Positions 1 to 14,212 of a stretch of DNA of 64,000 bases are shown here, piece after piece. The stretch lies in contig JABBOT010000036.1 of assembly GCA_016165875.1 (NCBI GenBank), positions 1,022,853 through 1,086,852 on the forward strand, written 5' to 3'. The translations under genes and the position numbers were made by a program. The notes under the pieces were generated by a model. The model searched no databases, was not told the origin of the DNA, and saw nothing but the letters and a program-made list of their open reading frames with translations. Position 1 is the stretch's first letter, and each line of letters opens with the position of its first letter. Source of the stretch: Acanthopleura granulata (taxonomy: Eukaryota; Mollusca; Polyplacophora; Chitonida; Chitonidae).

Positions 1-3000
1 CCTTTTTAACAACTACGTCTGAGTCCTGTTCTACTTTTCTGAGGGTTACTCAGAGTGTATAGTTTGAATCTTTTCATTCAGTAACCATGTGACGAATTTA
101 TCCCGCAGTGGACTACACTACACTGAATTTTTGTTTCTTGAAAAACAACAGAAGCTGCAACGGTAATTTCCTGTCGCATCGGGGATCTTTGAATTAGAAA
201 GCAGTGATCTAGGAATTATCACCTCATAACTTTTTTGAGAGCATTGTGTCGACATTCCTCTGTGGCAATGTGTCGCTGCTGTCAGGTTGCGCCATTTTGT
301 ATCTGTTGTGTCATAGCGTTCTCCCTAATGACATCAGGTTCTTATAGCATGATATATACACGTCTGCCACGTTGCCATTACTGTCCAATCAAAAGCAGAT
401 GATTTTGTCTGCTGCGTCATGAAAGAAAAAAAATACACGTCTCCTACCTGACCAACGGTAGTGTTTGCCGGCTTTGCCACCTGAATATAAACAATAAACA
501 TTATACTACATATGAACGGAATCTGGTGATTCTTTGAGTACTGGGTTAGGTATTAGGTTGTGTTTATTTGTTTAACATTTGCTTGGTGTTTTCGAGGACA
601 AAACTTTACTGTTACGATAACAGTCAAGCTAAGGTCTACCATCATTCTTTCAGTGATTACATAACCCTCAATGACAATCATATTTACAAGTAATTTGTAT
701 TTCTGTAAATACTGCAATATAAAAAGGCAGAATACTGTATTATTGTATATTTTAAAAAAATAACCGTTAACAGTACCTGTTATTCAAGGTGAGTATTTTG
801 AACCGATCTTTGTTCTGCAATGCTCGATATAACCCAGGAGATATAAACCAGGAATCAATTTGTAGAACTGTTGAATCAGGGGTCCAACAATCCTAACCTT
901 TTAACCGTACAGCGGAAAGAAACAGCCTAATCACCATGCGTTCAGTTAAACTCATCAATAACTCCCTTCTTAGCTTTCTTTAAAAGAGTAGGCCACACAA
1001 CAAAATACACATCATCTAATGGACCCTTTCGTGCTGATTCTGGATGTGGTTTTCACTATTTTTGACATTTTTCACAGTGATTAAAGTAAATATTGAGGTT
1101 CTGCGGTGGACTTTTGGACCTTATTGAAGTGACACCACATTGACGTCACAAATTCTGTTTAGTCTGAGTGTTGAAACATAAACAAGAGGAATTTTGAATT
1201 TTGCCCCACTGTGCGAGTAAGAGGAGGTGCATTTAAGAGTTTTAAGAATTAAATGCAGTATTTTTCCCCTTGTTCTAACCCATATACTTAACGTATTACA
1301 CCACCACTACCAGACATTTGAAGCATTCTGTTATGACGGCTTTGGTGAAATGGCAGGTAACAAAACCAAAATCACCTGCTCCACAAATTAATTCATAGTT
1401 TATCTCAAGCTACATTGTCTCACTTTACACGTACGTGTTATTTATGGAAGTCCGTCTGCAAGGCAAAAATTGGCAATCTTTCTCCCTACCTGTGAGCAAG
1501 CAAAGACTGAGGAGTTCGATAAAACTAGGGGCTTCCTGACCCGACTTTACAAGTACGCTCTGGCATCCATGAAGTTCCGGGATGTTATTGTTTAGTCTTT
1601 AGCAGTTCAGCACACTGTGAGAGAAACGATGTCTTTGTAATTGTCCCTCCCTCAGTTCGTGTTCAGTTCATGCTCTCTGAGTCTGGTCAATCCACTGCAT
1701 GTAGTAGTAGGCAATTACCTCTGATATAGGTAATGTGTAGCACACAATTATCTTCCATATCTGATAACTTCCACATTATCAATGCTCGGGCATCAATCTC
1801 TCAGGTAAGCAGATCTGTACACACTTCCTGTGGCCTCGCTATAAAACCGTATTCGACACTCTCCTGAACTATACGCCTAGACACCTGTAACAATATAAAG
1901 CATTTTAATTGTTGAAAAAGTGACACGGTATATGCAGAACTATATTAAATCAAAAGCTGGAAAACACAGTAATAATACTTTTAATAAATGAATTCCTTTA
2001 TCATTGATGTCTACTTTATAACGTTCTCAGCAGTGTGGCAGTTATAACGGTTGTCATTTTTGATAGGAGGAAGCCAAAGTAAGCCACCTGTTTTTTGGAA
2101 AGGAACAGCATGATGAACTTAAGACACCAAGAGTAGGACCCGGGTTACATGGTCTGTAATCTGTATGTGTACGAATCTGGATACTTCCCCAACCATAACA
2201 CTGTTTTTTTTTCTAAATATTCTCCACACTGTAGAAAATTTTGCGATACAAAATTATCCTATCTGATGCAGTTTTGACGCTGAATCCAAATGTACAAATT
2301 TTTTGGGGTGTGTGTCGATGGGAGAACTTTTAAGAGGAATTTTCTTCAGAAACCCAAGTCCGATTGACTTGGAAATTATCATACGTAACAACTGCTTTCT
2401 GGAGATTATTTGGACAGATAAAGAATGCAATTTGTAAACAACTTATGTTTTAGCTGTTTCATAGGATAAAATGTAATGTGAAATAAAAATTTCTAAATTG
2501 AGTGTTCTTATCATTCTATCTGACGTAGTTTAGCATCCGGAATACCAATCTGATCTTATATTTTTTGCCTCCCGTCTGCAAATTGCGATCAATGTGCGAA
2601 AAGGCGACATTTCCACCATATGTGGTCATGTGACAGAAATCTACTACAGCTGTAAACCTGGAAATCACTGAGTGTAAATCGCTGTGTAAGTACATCATAT
2701 AGGACGTGCATGGCTTCAACTATTTTTCGGAGGCCGATTTACTATATATGGCATTTATATGTACGTTGTACATAGTGTACAAACACTGTATTAATGACTT
2801 GAGAGAATGTATGCCAACTAATTACGTCATTCACATGTCAAAGCATGAAGACACCCTTCATTTAACACCAAGTGGCGACATATAGACGTTGCTATGGCAA
2901 CAGTATTTCTTTTTGCTCCGCTATTGATGTTCTACAATTTTATCATTTTATGGATAAAAACATTCACTCTGCGTTAAAATAGGTTGGTGGCACATCTATA

Positions 3001-4640
3001 AGATAGCCAGTTAAAACACTGACATGTCTCAGAGATAATAACAATCAAAACTCTAAGTGTCATGTAAGAAAATTTAAAGATATAACAATATGTTCGTTGG
3101 GCAAGAGAGCTGTAAAGGAAATCCAAAAAAGAAACTTAAACATTAGTATGCCGTTACCTTATACCAAATCTGTTCTAGTAAATACAGCAGGTCGACTAGT
3201 TTTTTTGCCCAGTAGCTCATATCTGTATTTGTGGTGTACTCCCGTAGTGCTGGGCTTCAAAGTCTTTGGTGAGATGGCAGAAATGCGGCTGAGGTAGCTC
3301 TACTGGGGGAATTGATCATGCCTGACAGGCAGCATAAAGAGCTCCCCGTTGTTGTTGTAGTGGCTGGCCTGCCTTTTGTGGGTGAATATGGATCTATCCA
3401 TATTATGATGTCTTTTGTGCGCTGTCAAGTGGACATACGGAAAGTGGACAGAAAGGAATACTGAGTGAGAATCGAACTATCTGACCAAAAGTCACTACTT
3501 TATATATACACATATTTTGCTCATCTTAGTGTCAGAAGTGTCCTTCTTGAAGACTAGCGCAAAGTGGGGGTTCTGACGTAACATGTCGCCTGTAATTATT
3601 TTATGCGCAACACCCACCTCTTATCGTAGGCCCATTCTGTAGAATCACCCATATAGCAGGTATAAGTGTGATCTGTACAGCAGTGCACGATAAGAAATCT
3701 TTTCTTTCTCTCCAAGCATATTACGATTTCTTGCCAAATTAAAGTCCCCAAGCTAAGGAAGCATACAGTAAGAAAACACCTGATTGTCACCTACATGTTG
3801 AATACAGCTTATTTCTTGCGCATATGAAGAAACATTTAGGAGTTCATTCGCACATATCCTGAGATTAGAAGAATTAACACACAACACCTGGACACGGTAC
3901 TGGGAGCCTTTCGCTGTTCACCTTCACTCATGTCATGAACATCACATATGACAACTGCATTTGTTTTCTTTATTATTCGCCTTGTTTTCCGAAAAACAAA
4001 TTGCTAGCCACTTTCCAGTGTGGTTTTCAGTGAGCACCAAAGCAGATAATTACGTTTTGTAAACAAAAATATCATTATCACTTGTCACTGGGCTTCTTCT
4101 TATTCTTATTAACATCATTACATTGGCTGAGGAGTCTTGGTGACAATAAGCCATCAGCCAACGCCTGTGTGGCGGATTTGGTACCTCACCTGTCTTCTAC
4201 CACTATGGTGTCAAGGTATGTACTGTCAAACAGTGTATACACATCAAGCTTTACTGCAACCTAAACAACACACAGCAGAGCGGGGCCTAGCACATACATA
4301 TACAATTACCATTATCATCCCATTTATAAGCTACACACTACAGCTTGAAGACTCCAGCAATCCAAGAAATCAGACATATAATATAGACTACTTTTTCCCC
4401 TTTAAATGTTTTTTAGTTGGCAACTTTTATTTTTAATCACCGTTACTTGTCAATGTTAATACAAATAAAGAAATCGGGTTGTCTTTTCCTAGTGATTACA
4501 GCGCAATTCCACTCTGATTCTGATGTCAAATTACAGATGGGAGAGTCACTCAGGAAGCGTGTGGACCAGAAAATAACGTAGTTCAGGCAGTTGTGTGCCG
4601 CCTGAATTATTCAACATTAAAATATCAGCTGTGAGGCTTG
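1..4640. other. No gene recognised
   Basis: AT-rich sequence with only short ORFs. No splice-supported exon, repeat array or RNA gene was seen. A stretch near 3220-3400 is less AT-rich but unrecognised. Confidence 0.5.
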
Positions 4641-5120
4641 TTTGGACAGCATAAAAATAAATTTAAATAATGTGCCCTACAATATTCTGGGATATGCACT
4701 TGAAAATCGTGAATGTTGCCTGATCCAAAATCTTTCTGCGAAATTCAACCTGTGTGCGCTAAACTATGCGCTGAGGCGACGTAAGACGTTTGACCATCAA
4801 AATCAACCAATATTTACGGATTAGGTCTACGAGGAAGCATACAATCTACTACGGGACTGACGACCATTGCGGCAATGCAACAACAACCCACTGTCGAATA
4901 CGAAGCTGCCTCAACTCCTGAAATAAGACACACCCGGGCTGAATCGATGAAAGCACTGCACAAGGTGGATAATATCAGTGGCCTATGTAAGTGTTTTGCA
5001 CTCAGCTACATGCCAGCTGCGGTGCCCAGTGAGAAAAGATCAAAGCCATCATTACTACGTAGAAAGAGTGAGTTAGTGGGATGGAGGACTCACTTGCGTA
5101 CACTAATCACGATATCAGAA

Positions 5121-5670
5121 AATCAGAGAAGAAGAAATTTTTAGCATCAAAAATGCTATCGAATCTGATGCGGACGAAAGATTAAAATTAGATCTGTGGA
5201 TTGGAAAATGGAAACTTATCATAAAAGGTGTATCTGGTGAAACATATGAATCAGTGACACAAACAGATAAACTTGTACGAAATTCTTTTGTTGAGGAGTT
5301 AAGGTTGCCACGTGTTCAGGTTGACAGCTTTCTATGTCAAGCTGCACGTCGTCTACCCGGGAGCCCAGTGGATTACAAAAATATCATGGTCCGTTTCCTA
5401 AGACTATATGACAGGAGATTTCATCCCTGAAGCTACTGGAAAACTACCTCGGGGATTTAGTTAAAGCGCTCTGCCAAATCTTCCACCAGCTTTAACCCAG
5501 AAACGCTATGACCGAGTACAAAAACAAAAGCAACTAGCACGAGAGGAGCAAGCCAAGAAAAGGTTGGTATATCTTCGGGACACCACATTTCTCGCTATTA
5601 AACCAAAACGAAGGAGAGTCAGTGATACAATTACATCTACCGCACCTACCGTTTTCATTACACTATGATC
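5121..5670 (+). pseudogene. LINE ORF1-like protein fragment
   Basis: An open stretch of about 100 codons (5121-5430) has no start codon. It reads EEIFSIKNAIES, then SFVEELRLPRVQVD and NIMVRFLRLYDRRF, which resembles the RRM-like region of LINE ORF1 proteins (ERxHRLG...IIVRFLxYxDR). After a frameshift and stops, another frame (about 5476-5668) reads LPPALTQKRYDRVQKQ and EEQAKKRLVYLRDT, a basic C-terminal part. The match is by pattern memory, not search. No reverse transcriptase follows. Confidence 0.55.
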
Positions 5671-8600
5671 ATGCTAGACCTACAGTAATTTCTCCAACGG
5701 GGCAGTGTTAACGTCAGTACTGATCTGACACGGCTGGCCTTGTGCAACTTTGTTACATAAGCACAGTGACAGAGCTCAGTGGCCTGAGCACCTACTAAAT
5801 TGTCCCTCTTTATAACTATCAGTCAACAACTCTGTTGTTTTCTTTTTCGCTTTTTTTTTTCATATGCTTTTCTTTTGGTCTGGTTTGAGGTTGGGGAGGG
5901 GCAGTGACAACTCTCAGTGAATGTTAGTAACATAAGCAGACACCCCAAGTACACCTCGATTTGGATTATCTTTCTTAAGCGTGTACATGAATACTATTTT
6001 ACGTGTGAAGTATATGTGTATGTAAATGTCTGTGTATACACCCGAGTTATCGTCACTCTCAATATGTGGGAGTTTATCATTTATACGTACACTGCTATAC
6101 ATACACTTTAATATTTATTTGGATTTTCTCTTTCGGAGGAAAAGATTATTTGAAAATATTTTGATGGGATGCTTATTTGGAACCAGATTTTGGTATATAT
6201 AATAACAATAACAACAAGAACAGCAATAATAATAATAATAAAAATAATAATAAAATTGGGGAGAGGACGAAAAAAAGTTTCAGGTATAGAGACCATGTTA
6301 GCACGAAGTCACTAACTGTAAGCTTTTTTCTACGCGTTGATAACCGGTAGGCTTTGTTTAACTTTACGCAAGCTCTATTCAGAGATTAGCCATCCGCATT
6401 TTACAACATACCCACGAAAGATGTCACTGATGGCTTCGTTTTCTTTGAAACTGTTGATTTTTTAATGACCGGTTATATGTAACTCAGTGTAAATTCTCTC
6501 TCAACGGTTATATTTATTAAATGTAATAAACAAAATATCGCATATGCCAGACTGTGGAGACACTATTTCCAGGCATGAGCATTCGTGCAATATTTAAAAA
6601 GACTGCGCAAGGATGGAGAACTTTATTCTCAGATTTCACCTGTCATATTGTACCGTAGAGACAAATGCATATATATCAATGCTGAATATATATGGTTATA
6701 TGCATGTAGTTCAGAGAAATGATAAATTACCACGACAGTCATACAAGCTAAAATTATTTGTCATGCAACGATAACATTCGTGAATATTCTTACAGGTGCA
6801 CGGAAAGTCTATGACACATTTCTTTGGGTTCGGTGTCTCCATTGCTCTCAAAGTATTTCGTTACATAACAGTTAGACTGTTTACAGCCTGAGGACAGAGG
6901 AGAGGCTCCCGCTCAAATCTTACAAAGTGAAGTGGATGAATAGGTCCTTATTAGGACACAAGGCCTCAAGTAATTCTCACAGTTTTCTCACATAGCACTA
7001 CATTTGGAGAAATGGAATATCAGTTCTCTGGCATATAGGGGCGATCAAATGCTCGACAAAGCCTGTACTTCACAAAGTCTTCTTTTCACAAATCTCTCTC
7101 TATATATGCAATTCAGATAAGTGATACATTACCCAATACAGGAGAGGATGGGTGTTACCACACAGCCTATGAATCCTGCACTCATAGGCTTTATACTGAA
7201 CTCCAAGTCGGTATTCACCAGCCGACAATACAAGTGCCACAGACATGACAAACTGAGTTATTTATGAGCAATATCCGTGATGTGGGATGTGTAAGCAGCA
7301 TTACACTCATTGTTTGTCGCTTTCTATACATAGATCTTTCGTGTTAAGTCTTTATGTCATCGACAATCGCCCAGAATACTCCGACAGGAGTGTAGACGCA
7401 TGACTCTATATAAGATGTCTACCAGTTTGAGATGTATGAGAGTCTACTTGTATTTAAAATGAAATATATTATGTCCTGTGAATGGAAGATTATGACGCTA
7501 TGGTACACTGATGTATTCAAGTTGTGGTAAGCAATACGCAGAGCAAGCCGCAGACTTATTACTGAGGGTAACTGTCCACAGGCAATTTATTTATAATGAA
7601 AACCTTTTCACCTTTCCACCGTTGAAAGACAACAAAAATATAACCAAAGAGGGTTCCATACAGACCTGAACATGCATATACGTTGTTTTTATGACGTTCT
7701 CGATAGCTGTATAAATCACCTTTAAATCACGAATTCTGACCAGGCCATGTGACAGGCCATTTTAGAGAAACCAGAAAAAAGATGTCGGATCATCCCTACC
7801 CTATGCTCATCAGTATTAAAGGTGAGACACTCTTTTGTCATGCAAAGTGCAGCCCCCCTTATTATTAAAACCACAGGCCACGCATTGCAGCTTCCTGGCT
7901 GAGGCTTTGTGGAATAACCCATTCCACTACCAACGTCTTACCAAATGGCTTAAAAGTATAAGATTCGTTTCCTAATGAGAAGGAAAACAGCTCATTTAAT
8001 GCCACTTTTACATGACACAGTGGTGAAATTGGAAGTGGTGACGTCACCGGGGAAACAAATGTCTTCTCCGGTGGTAGAGATATCTCGCCCTTGAAAGGAG
8101 ACCGTTCGTTTTTCCCTCCGTGGGCGTTCTTCCTTACTTTATCAATCTGCGACATTTCTGTTATCCTATTTTACAAAATTAAGGAGTGATGTTTTATTTA
8201 AATTTAAATATCTTAAATTCTTTATCGATACATATACATTTCGTGTAGTGCTGCCTTTCTTTTAGGAATAATGTGTAAATTTAGATCGGCACAAAGGCAA
8301 AGTGTCTTGTCCCAGCGGTTACAGGTGGAGATGGGTAGGTGGTACAAGGCTCGGGCTGTACCTTCAGAGGACAGAAAATGCTTATTACGTAACATGAGGA
8401 TGAGTTTCGTGTTATTCTTGTTTGTCCTATGTTTAATAATTTGCGTAAAAATTATGTTCTTCCATATTACTGGCAACGTCCTAAACCGACAGAAACTGGT
8501 TTCTCTACTGACGGAAGAAGATTCCAAATCTCTTATCAGAAGTTTAAGTATTTTTGTTTTCAAAGCTTTTAAGCTCAGAGATCAATTGTTATATGGTTAG

Positions 8601-10930
8601 ATGTATACAAGCCGTAAGCCTCCCCCATCCATGATGTACTTGATTGTTGTCAGTATGCCGTTGGACCAGTTGTTATTATTCAATGAAGTATATAATATAT
8701 TTAAGCTAGTATTCTCCGCATCTGCTTTTCAGTGGTTATGCCACCATTGTTGTCAGGCTAACGTTGACCGTGTTGTATATAACCATTAGTTTACACTGCC
8801 AATACTCAGTATCTCTAATCAGAACAAAAGAACCCAATCTGCACATAGGATGTAAAGATGATAGAAACTGGTATGGCTTTTTTGTTTTGTCTTATATTCG
8901 TTTATCCACGCCAGAAAATAAATTATGAGAAAGGATAACGTGTACACTTTACACATGCAGTAGCACACCTGTGGCCGCTTTTCATTTTGATTACATACAT
9001 TATTGTATTTATATTCAGTCCCCTGTAACATCATCAAGCCCGTTGCGAGGATAGCGCTTGTGTCACGTAACACGACACACTCTACGTACCGCTATGATGG
9101 ACGTCCATGACATTGCAAAGAAAATGAAGTTCCAACGTTTTATTAAAATTCATAATGTAAAGATGTGTCAGATTGTTTTCGACACACATTGCCTTGGGTA
9201 GCTAGACGATTGAAGCAATTTTACGATTGCACGATATTTAACAATGTACTGCCACCACGGCCTGGAAAGCTTCACGCACTGCTGATATGATCCCGGATGA
9301 AGTCTCAGTTTAAATCTTAACCGCGGTCAATTAATCTTAAATAAAGCCAAGACCTTTTAGATATATGCATCGATGAACAGATAAATCACGTCTGCACACA
9401 GGTGTTCCTTACGTTTTCGTTTCGGTATAATTCCGCCATGGTTATACTCGAATTTCTCGCAATAATCAGTTTCCTGTGACTTGAAGTGGTGATGTCTTTG
9501 CATATTCAGAAAGCGGAAAATGGCTATTAATGCAACAACGTAGGACATCTAGCACGATCAAATTGTTGGATTTGATACAAATTACCATAGGGTATCCCTG
9601 TGTGTTTGTTATGAAGCAGCAATTTACGATTTGTCTGTCAACAGAAACCTGTTTTACGCAGGTTAAAACAAACTAACATCTTTTAAAACCTGATGTTCTG
9701 CAGCCGATAGTAACAGACCTGTTGGACCTATTCTTTGATACAAGAAGTGAGTGCGTCCATTTTCTACTTGTCCGTGCGTCGTTGGGTGACATTCGTGCGG
9801 CTATACCTGCGATGACGTCATAATTATTCAAGCACAATGGACGGGCTAGACAGAGTGTGTGGAGAGTAATTAGTTTTCCAAATTCTTCATCCCATGCCAA
9901 AAGAACAAACTGGACAAGAGTCACCAAACTGCAGATTCGCTTTATATTTACTGGTACTCGGACAGCTGGCCATCATTAGCCAGGATCAACCTGTGCACCA
10001 GTTATAACCACCGTCGAAATTTATGTGTACAAAACCGCACAGATGAACATATTGTAGTCTATGCAAGTGTTTTCTGAACTGCGGAATCTGAATTAAGTGC
10101 AGAACAATTTTTTTATTATTATAAAAGCACAGGTGAAGTTAAATTCTACCCGGTTAACAGAGCTTTGGTATAAACAAGCTTTTGATATAAACAACAGCTT
10201 TGGTACTTTTAGAGGTCGCTGTTGACGCAATATTCCACGGCACCTTGACAAATGTATAAAACGGTGCATTCTCTACTGTCCACGCCCTTAAACACATTTT
10301 GAAACTTCAGTTCACTTCAGCATTCCAAACTTTATGTTGGATGCAAAAGCCAGCAAGAGTAACCATAGCCTTGGTGTGTGTGGACTGTATAACAAAATAT
10401 ATGAACATATGCAGGCTATGAGAAAAATAAAGACTGGTTATCGCGGGCAGACAAATTCCTACAATCATTTGTTGAGAAGCGGGTGTCATAAGGCCTGCCT
10501 CTTAAAAGTATTTTATGTGCCCTGATCAGATATACATGGTCCGCGCTGACAATGTCTACCTATGAAATTAGCCACGAATATGCCCTCTCGTGCACAGGCT
10601 GAGATGGAAGGTATAGTTACTTATCGCAAACATGCAGACCATGTGTAATTCTGCTGTCAATACACTGTAACTGTGTGGTGTAGCATGTGTGTGACTGTGT
10701 GGTGTACTATATATAGTATATAGTATAGGATATAGCCTAGATCTGATATTTGTCTTGCTTTTTTAGTTGGCCGTTGCTCAGTGCCGTACTTAATGACTTT
10801 CGATATTCTAACTTACAGTGTCCATTTGACCGTGATCAAAATGGATTCTCCTGTCTAGATCTAGGCATGATGTAATTAGAAAATACGACCTATTCTGGAG
10901 CAGTGAAAATGTCTTGCGTTTCTGAGATGT
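5671..10930. other. No gene recognised
   Basis: Short ORFs only, including one at 8271-8600 with a hydrophobic centre and one at 7865-8155. None has a recognisable domain or convincing splice context. Confidence 0.45.
6195..6255. repeat. AAT/AAC trinucleotide microsatellite
   Basis: Runs of aataacaataac and aataataataataaaaataataat. Confidence 0.9.
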
Positions 10931-10933
10931 CCC

Positions 10934-11137
10934 ATGAAAGGTGCATTTTGCTGGCAAAACTTTATTCTATTCACAGGAAGGAGCTGCCTGAATAGATTGA
11001 AATTCCCATTCACTTTACCTGATAGCGATACTGAAGAGCTTCAGCGACGCACAAAAGAGTCCCAGCTATACGAGGCATTCCTCCGTGTAGAGGAGTTGTA
11101 TCATATTCAACGAATTCAGGGCTCCCGGAAAATGTAA
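10934..11137 (+). CDS. Weak candidate last exon of an unknown gene
   Basis: After a good acceptor (tattctattcacag|GA at 10976-10978) one frame stays open to TAA at 11137. It encodes RSCLNRLKFPFTLPDSDTEE followed by a charged helix-like segment ending RIQGSRKM. The composition looks protein-like. I found no upstream exon or start and recognise no family. It may equally be chance. Confidence 0.2.
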   Translation: MKGAFCWQNFILFTGRSCLNRLKFPFTLPDSDTEELQRRTKESQLYEAFLRVEELYHIQRIQGSRKM

Positions 11138-11554
11138 TATGAATTTCACTGCGGCAGAGTCTGAATGCCTCTGTATGAACTGAAATCTTTATTCAGCTGA
11201 GAAATTTACAACATTCAAATCCTGGAACGCTTCAAAAGAGTATAGACTACACGAGATGATGTCCTGAGCAAGCCTGATCTGTCATGTCGCTTTACCGGCT
11301 GTCACACGGCTTCCCATACTACATCTAGACAAATGCAGCGGAAAATGGCGAAGGGCGTATTTTGCAAATTTTGTACAAAAGACGGTCTAAATTTAGGAAT
11401 ACCTACGACGGCTTTTAAAAAGAAACATTCATGAAGCCCTTTAAGGAGAATACATGAACATGTATATATGTAATCTTGTCGGCTTATCATGACCAGCTCA
11501 CTGTTGTTTTCTGTAACGCAGTGGTATTTCATCTACTTCTCCAATAGATCAACA

Positions 11555-12050
11555 CACTCATGATGTGACACCAAATCACCCGATATACAATAGATAAAAC
11601 AGCCCTGATGTGATACCAAATCACCCGATAACTCATCAGATAAAACAGCTATGACATGAGACCAAACCCCTTAGTACTCAACAGATAAAACAGCCATGAT
11701 GTGACACCTAATCACCCAATAGCTCAAAGGATAAAACAGCCATGATGTGACTCTAAATCACCCAATGGCTCAACAGATAAAACAGCCATGATGTGACACC
11801 AAATCACCCAATAGCTCAAAGGATAAAACAGTCATGATGTGACTCTAAATCACCCAATGGCTCAACAGATAAAACAGCCATAATGTGACATCAAATCACC
11901 CAATAGCTTAACATATAAAACAGCCATGATGTGACATCAAATCTCCCAATAGCTGAACAGATAAAGCAGCCATGATGTGACACTAAATCCTCCAATACTA
12001 AACAGATAAAACACCCATGATGCGACACTAAACCCTCCACTAACTCCAAA
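11555..12050. repeat. Minisatellite, 45-46-bp unit, about 11 copies
   Basis: Consensus has 'cagccatgatgtgacac' followed by 'aaatcacccaatagctcaa' and 'cagataaaa'. Successive 'tgatg/tgaca' landmarks at 11561, 11606, 11652, 11697 and 11743 give the period. End copies are more diverged. Confidence 0.9.
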
Positions 12051-12169
12051 CGTTTAACAGTTACATTTCATAATTCTTCACGAAGCACGAGAGAAATGGC
12101 CGATTATTAAGTAATAAAACTTTGTCATTCTCACTGTGACGATGAGGGTGCAAAATTCATACATCAGAC

Positions 12170-12735
12170 CAGATCTGACATCTTTCCTCTTGACCTGTAC
12201 TTTGCTAACTGGGAGACCAGGTTGACACATTTCTTCTTAGTCAGTACTTTCACGTCCTCTCTGTGCGCCACCAGGGTTAACACCTCTCATATAGACCAGT
12301 ACACTGTTCACCTCTAAGTGCGACACAGGAACTGATACTTCTCCTCTTGGTCAGTACATTGGTGTCCTCTGAATGCGCACTAGAGCTAAAACCTCTCCGA
12401 ATGACCATTACTTTTGTGTCCTCTTAGCATACGACACCAGACCGGACACGTCTTCGTGTGATCAATTATTTGGTGTCCTCTGAATGCGACACAACAGTTG
12501 ACACCTCTCTTCATAACCAGCACATTTGTGTCTCTGGGTATGCGACACCAGACCTGATACCTCTCTCTATGATAAGCACTTTGGTGTCCTCAATCTGCGA
12601 CACAATATCTGACACCTCTCTTCATGACCAGTATATTGTTATCCTCTAAACGACCAGAGCTGACACGTCTCCTCTTGGCCAGAACTTTCAGTGTTCTCCG
12701 AATGCAACACTACAGCTGACACTCTCCAGCACGTT
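12170..12735. repeat. Minisatellite, about 55-60-bp degenerate unit, about 10 copies
   Basis: Recurring order: 'tgacacctctc', 'gaccag(t/c)ac', 'ttggtgtcctct', 'gaatgcgacacca'. Units vary in length and are more diverged than those of the array just upstream. The two arrays are adjacent but unrelated in sequence. Confidence 0.85.
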
Positions 12736-12967
12736 GCTGTGCACTGAATGACGTTACATTATTTTCATATTTTTGTAGCAACAAAGCTCACCAAGTTACA
12801 TATATCAGTCTGAAGGTAAAAAGGCGTATCCCGTGGATGTAATGTCTCATTGCGTTTGATTTTAAATCCGTTAATGTCTATTGCCTTTTAGGCTCTACTG
12901 AGAGGAGAGAGAAAAAATGACTTCATTAGTAAAAACCAATGATTACACCGCCGGCACTATTTAGTTG

Positions 12968-13265
12968 CATATACTTGTAGAAGCAATGTCTGGCTTCCTT
13001 ATGCCTAGCATATACATGTTCATGCAATGTGTGGCGTTCTGATGTCTGGCATATACACGTACATGTAATGCGTGGCGTCGTTATGTCTAGCATATACACA
13101 TACATGTGATGTGTGGCGTCCTTATGCCTAGCATATACATGTATATGCAATGTCTGGCGTCGTTATGTCTAGCATATACATGTACATGCAACGTGTGGCG
13201 TCCTTATGTCTAGCGTATACGTGTACATGGTATATGTGACGGTATTTATCAATCTAACATGTATA
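12968..13265. repeat. Minisatellite, 41-bp unit, about 7 copies
   Basis: Core 'agcatatacatgtacatgca' followed by 'atgtgtggcgtccttatgtct'. Landmark spacing 13010, 13051, 13092 gives 41 bp. The unit contains the near-palindrome catgtacatg. Confidence 0.9.
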
Positions 13266-13883
13266 TGCAGGCGTGAATAATATGTTTTTCCAATACTCAG
13301 TACTTTGTTAAGAGTGAATTTATACTGTTACCGCTAACAAAAGGACCCACCCAAATACAGGGTTAGATATATACAAGTGTTTACAGTTTATTCCACGTAT
13401 AAATAACTGCTGAGGTAAAAACTTGTACATCTCATGAAGCCGAGGTGAATAAATCTCTCTAGGATATAAACGAGTTGAATAAATCTCTACCGATATCCGG
13501 TTGAGGCCTATTATTTTCTCTGGCCACATCGCTATACTTCAACCAGAATCATTACGGCCGCCATAGCCGTCTAAAATTCGAATTCAGTGTAACACAACAG
13601 TTCAAAAAATCAAAATGTATAAACATGTTACCAAAGATGATTAAAGAACGTTCATTAAGAGTTCAATTACACATTTAAACTAAAGAGAAAAGAAACATAT
13701 ATAAGCAGTGTAAAGCAAGTATGAAAATGCAAGCTGAACAAAACAAAAGCAAACAGAAAATAGAAAAAAATGTCACATACATAATGGCATGCAAAGCCAC
13801 GTGTCTTAGAATCTTTATCCCGGTGGAAATCAACAGAGACTGTGGCAGAGATGTGACTGTTTTCATACCCTAAGTAAAAGTTG

Positions 13884-14212
13884 TTATATGACTGTTCTCA
13901 TACCTGACAATAAATGTTGTAACATGACTGTTATAATACTGTACAATAAATGGTGTAACATAACTGTTATTATACTGTAAATAAATGGCAGGACATAGCT
14001 GCTATCATCCTCCACAATAAAGTTTGCTACACGATTGTTATCATACTCCACAATAAAATTTGTTACACGATTGTCATCATACTCCACAATAAAATTTGTT
14101 ACACGATTGTCATCATACTCCACAATAAAATTTGTTACACGATTGTTATCATACTCCACAATAAAATTTGTTACACGATTGTTATCATACTCCACAATGA
14201 AAGTTGTTGCCT
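13884..14212. repeat. Minisatellite, 36-bp unit, five near-perfect copies plus degenerate ones
   Basis: The unit starts 'acgattgttatcatactcc' and recurs at 14031, 14067, 14103, 14139 and 14175 with only t/c changes. More diverged copies run back to about 13884. Because 36 is a multiple of 3, long ORFs open on both strands here; they are a consequence of the repeat, not genes. Confidence 0.92.

Noticed and set aside
11555..13265. CRISPR-like repeat arrays
   Set aside because: Repeats are contiguous with no unique spacers and diverge gradually; they are ordinary minisatellites in eukaryotic DNA.
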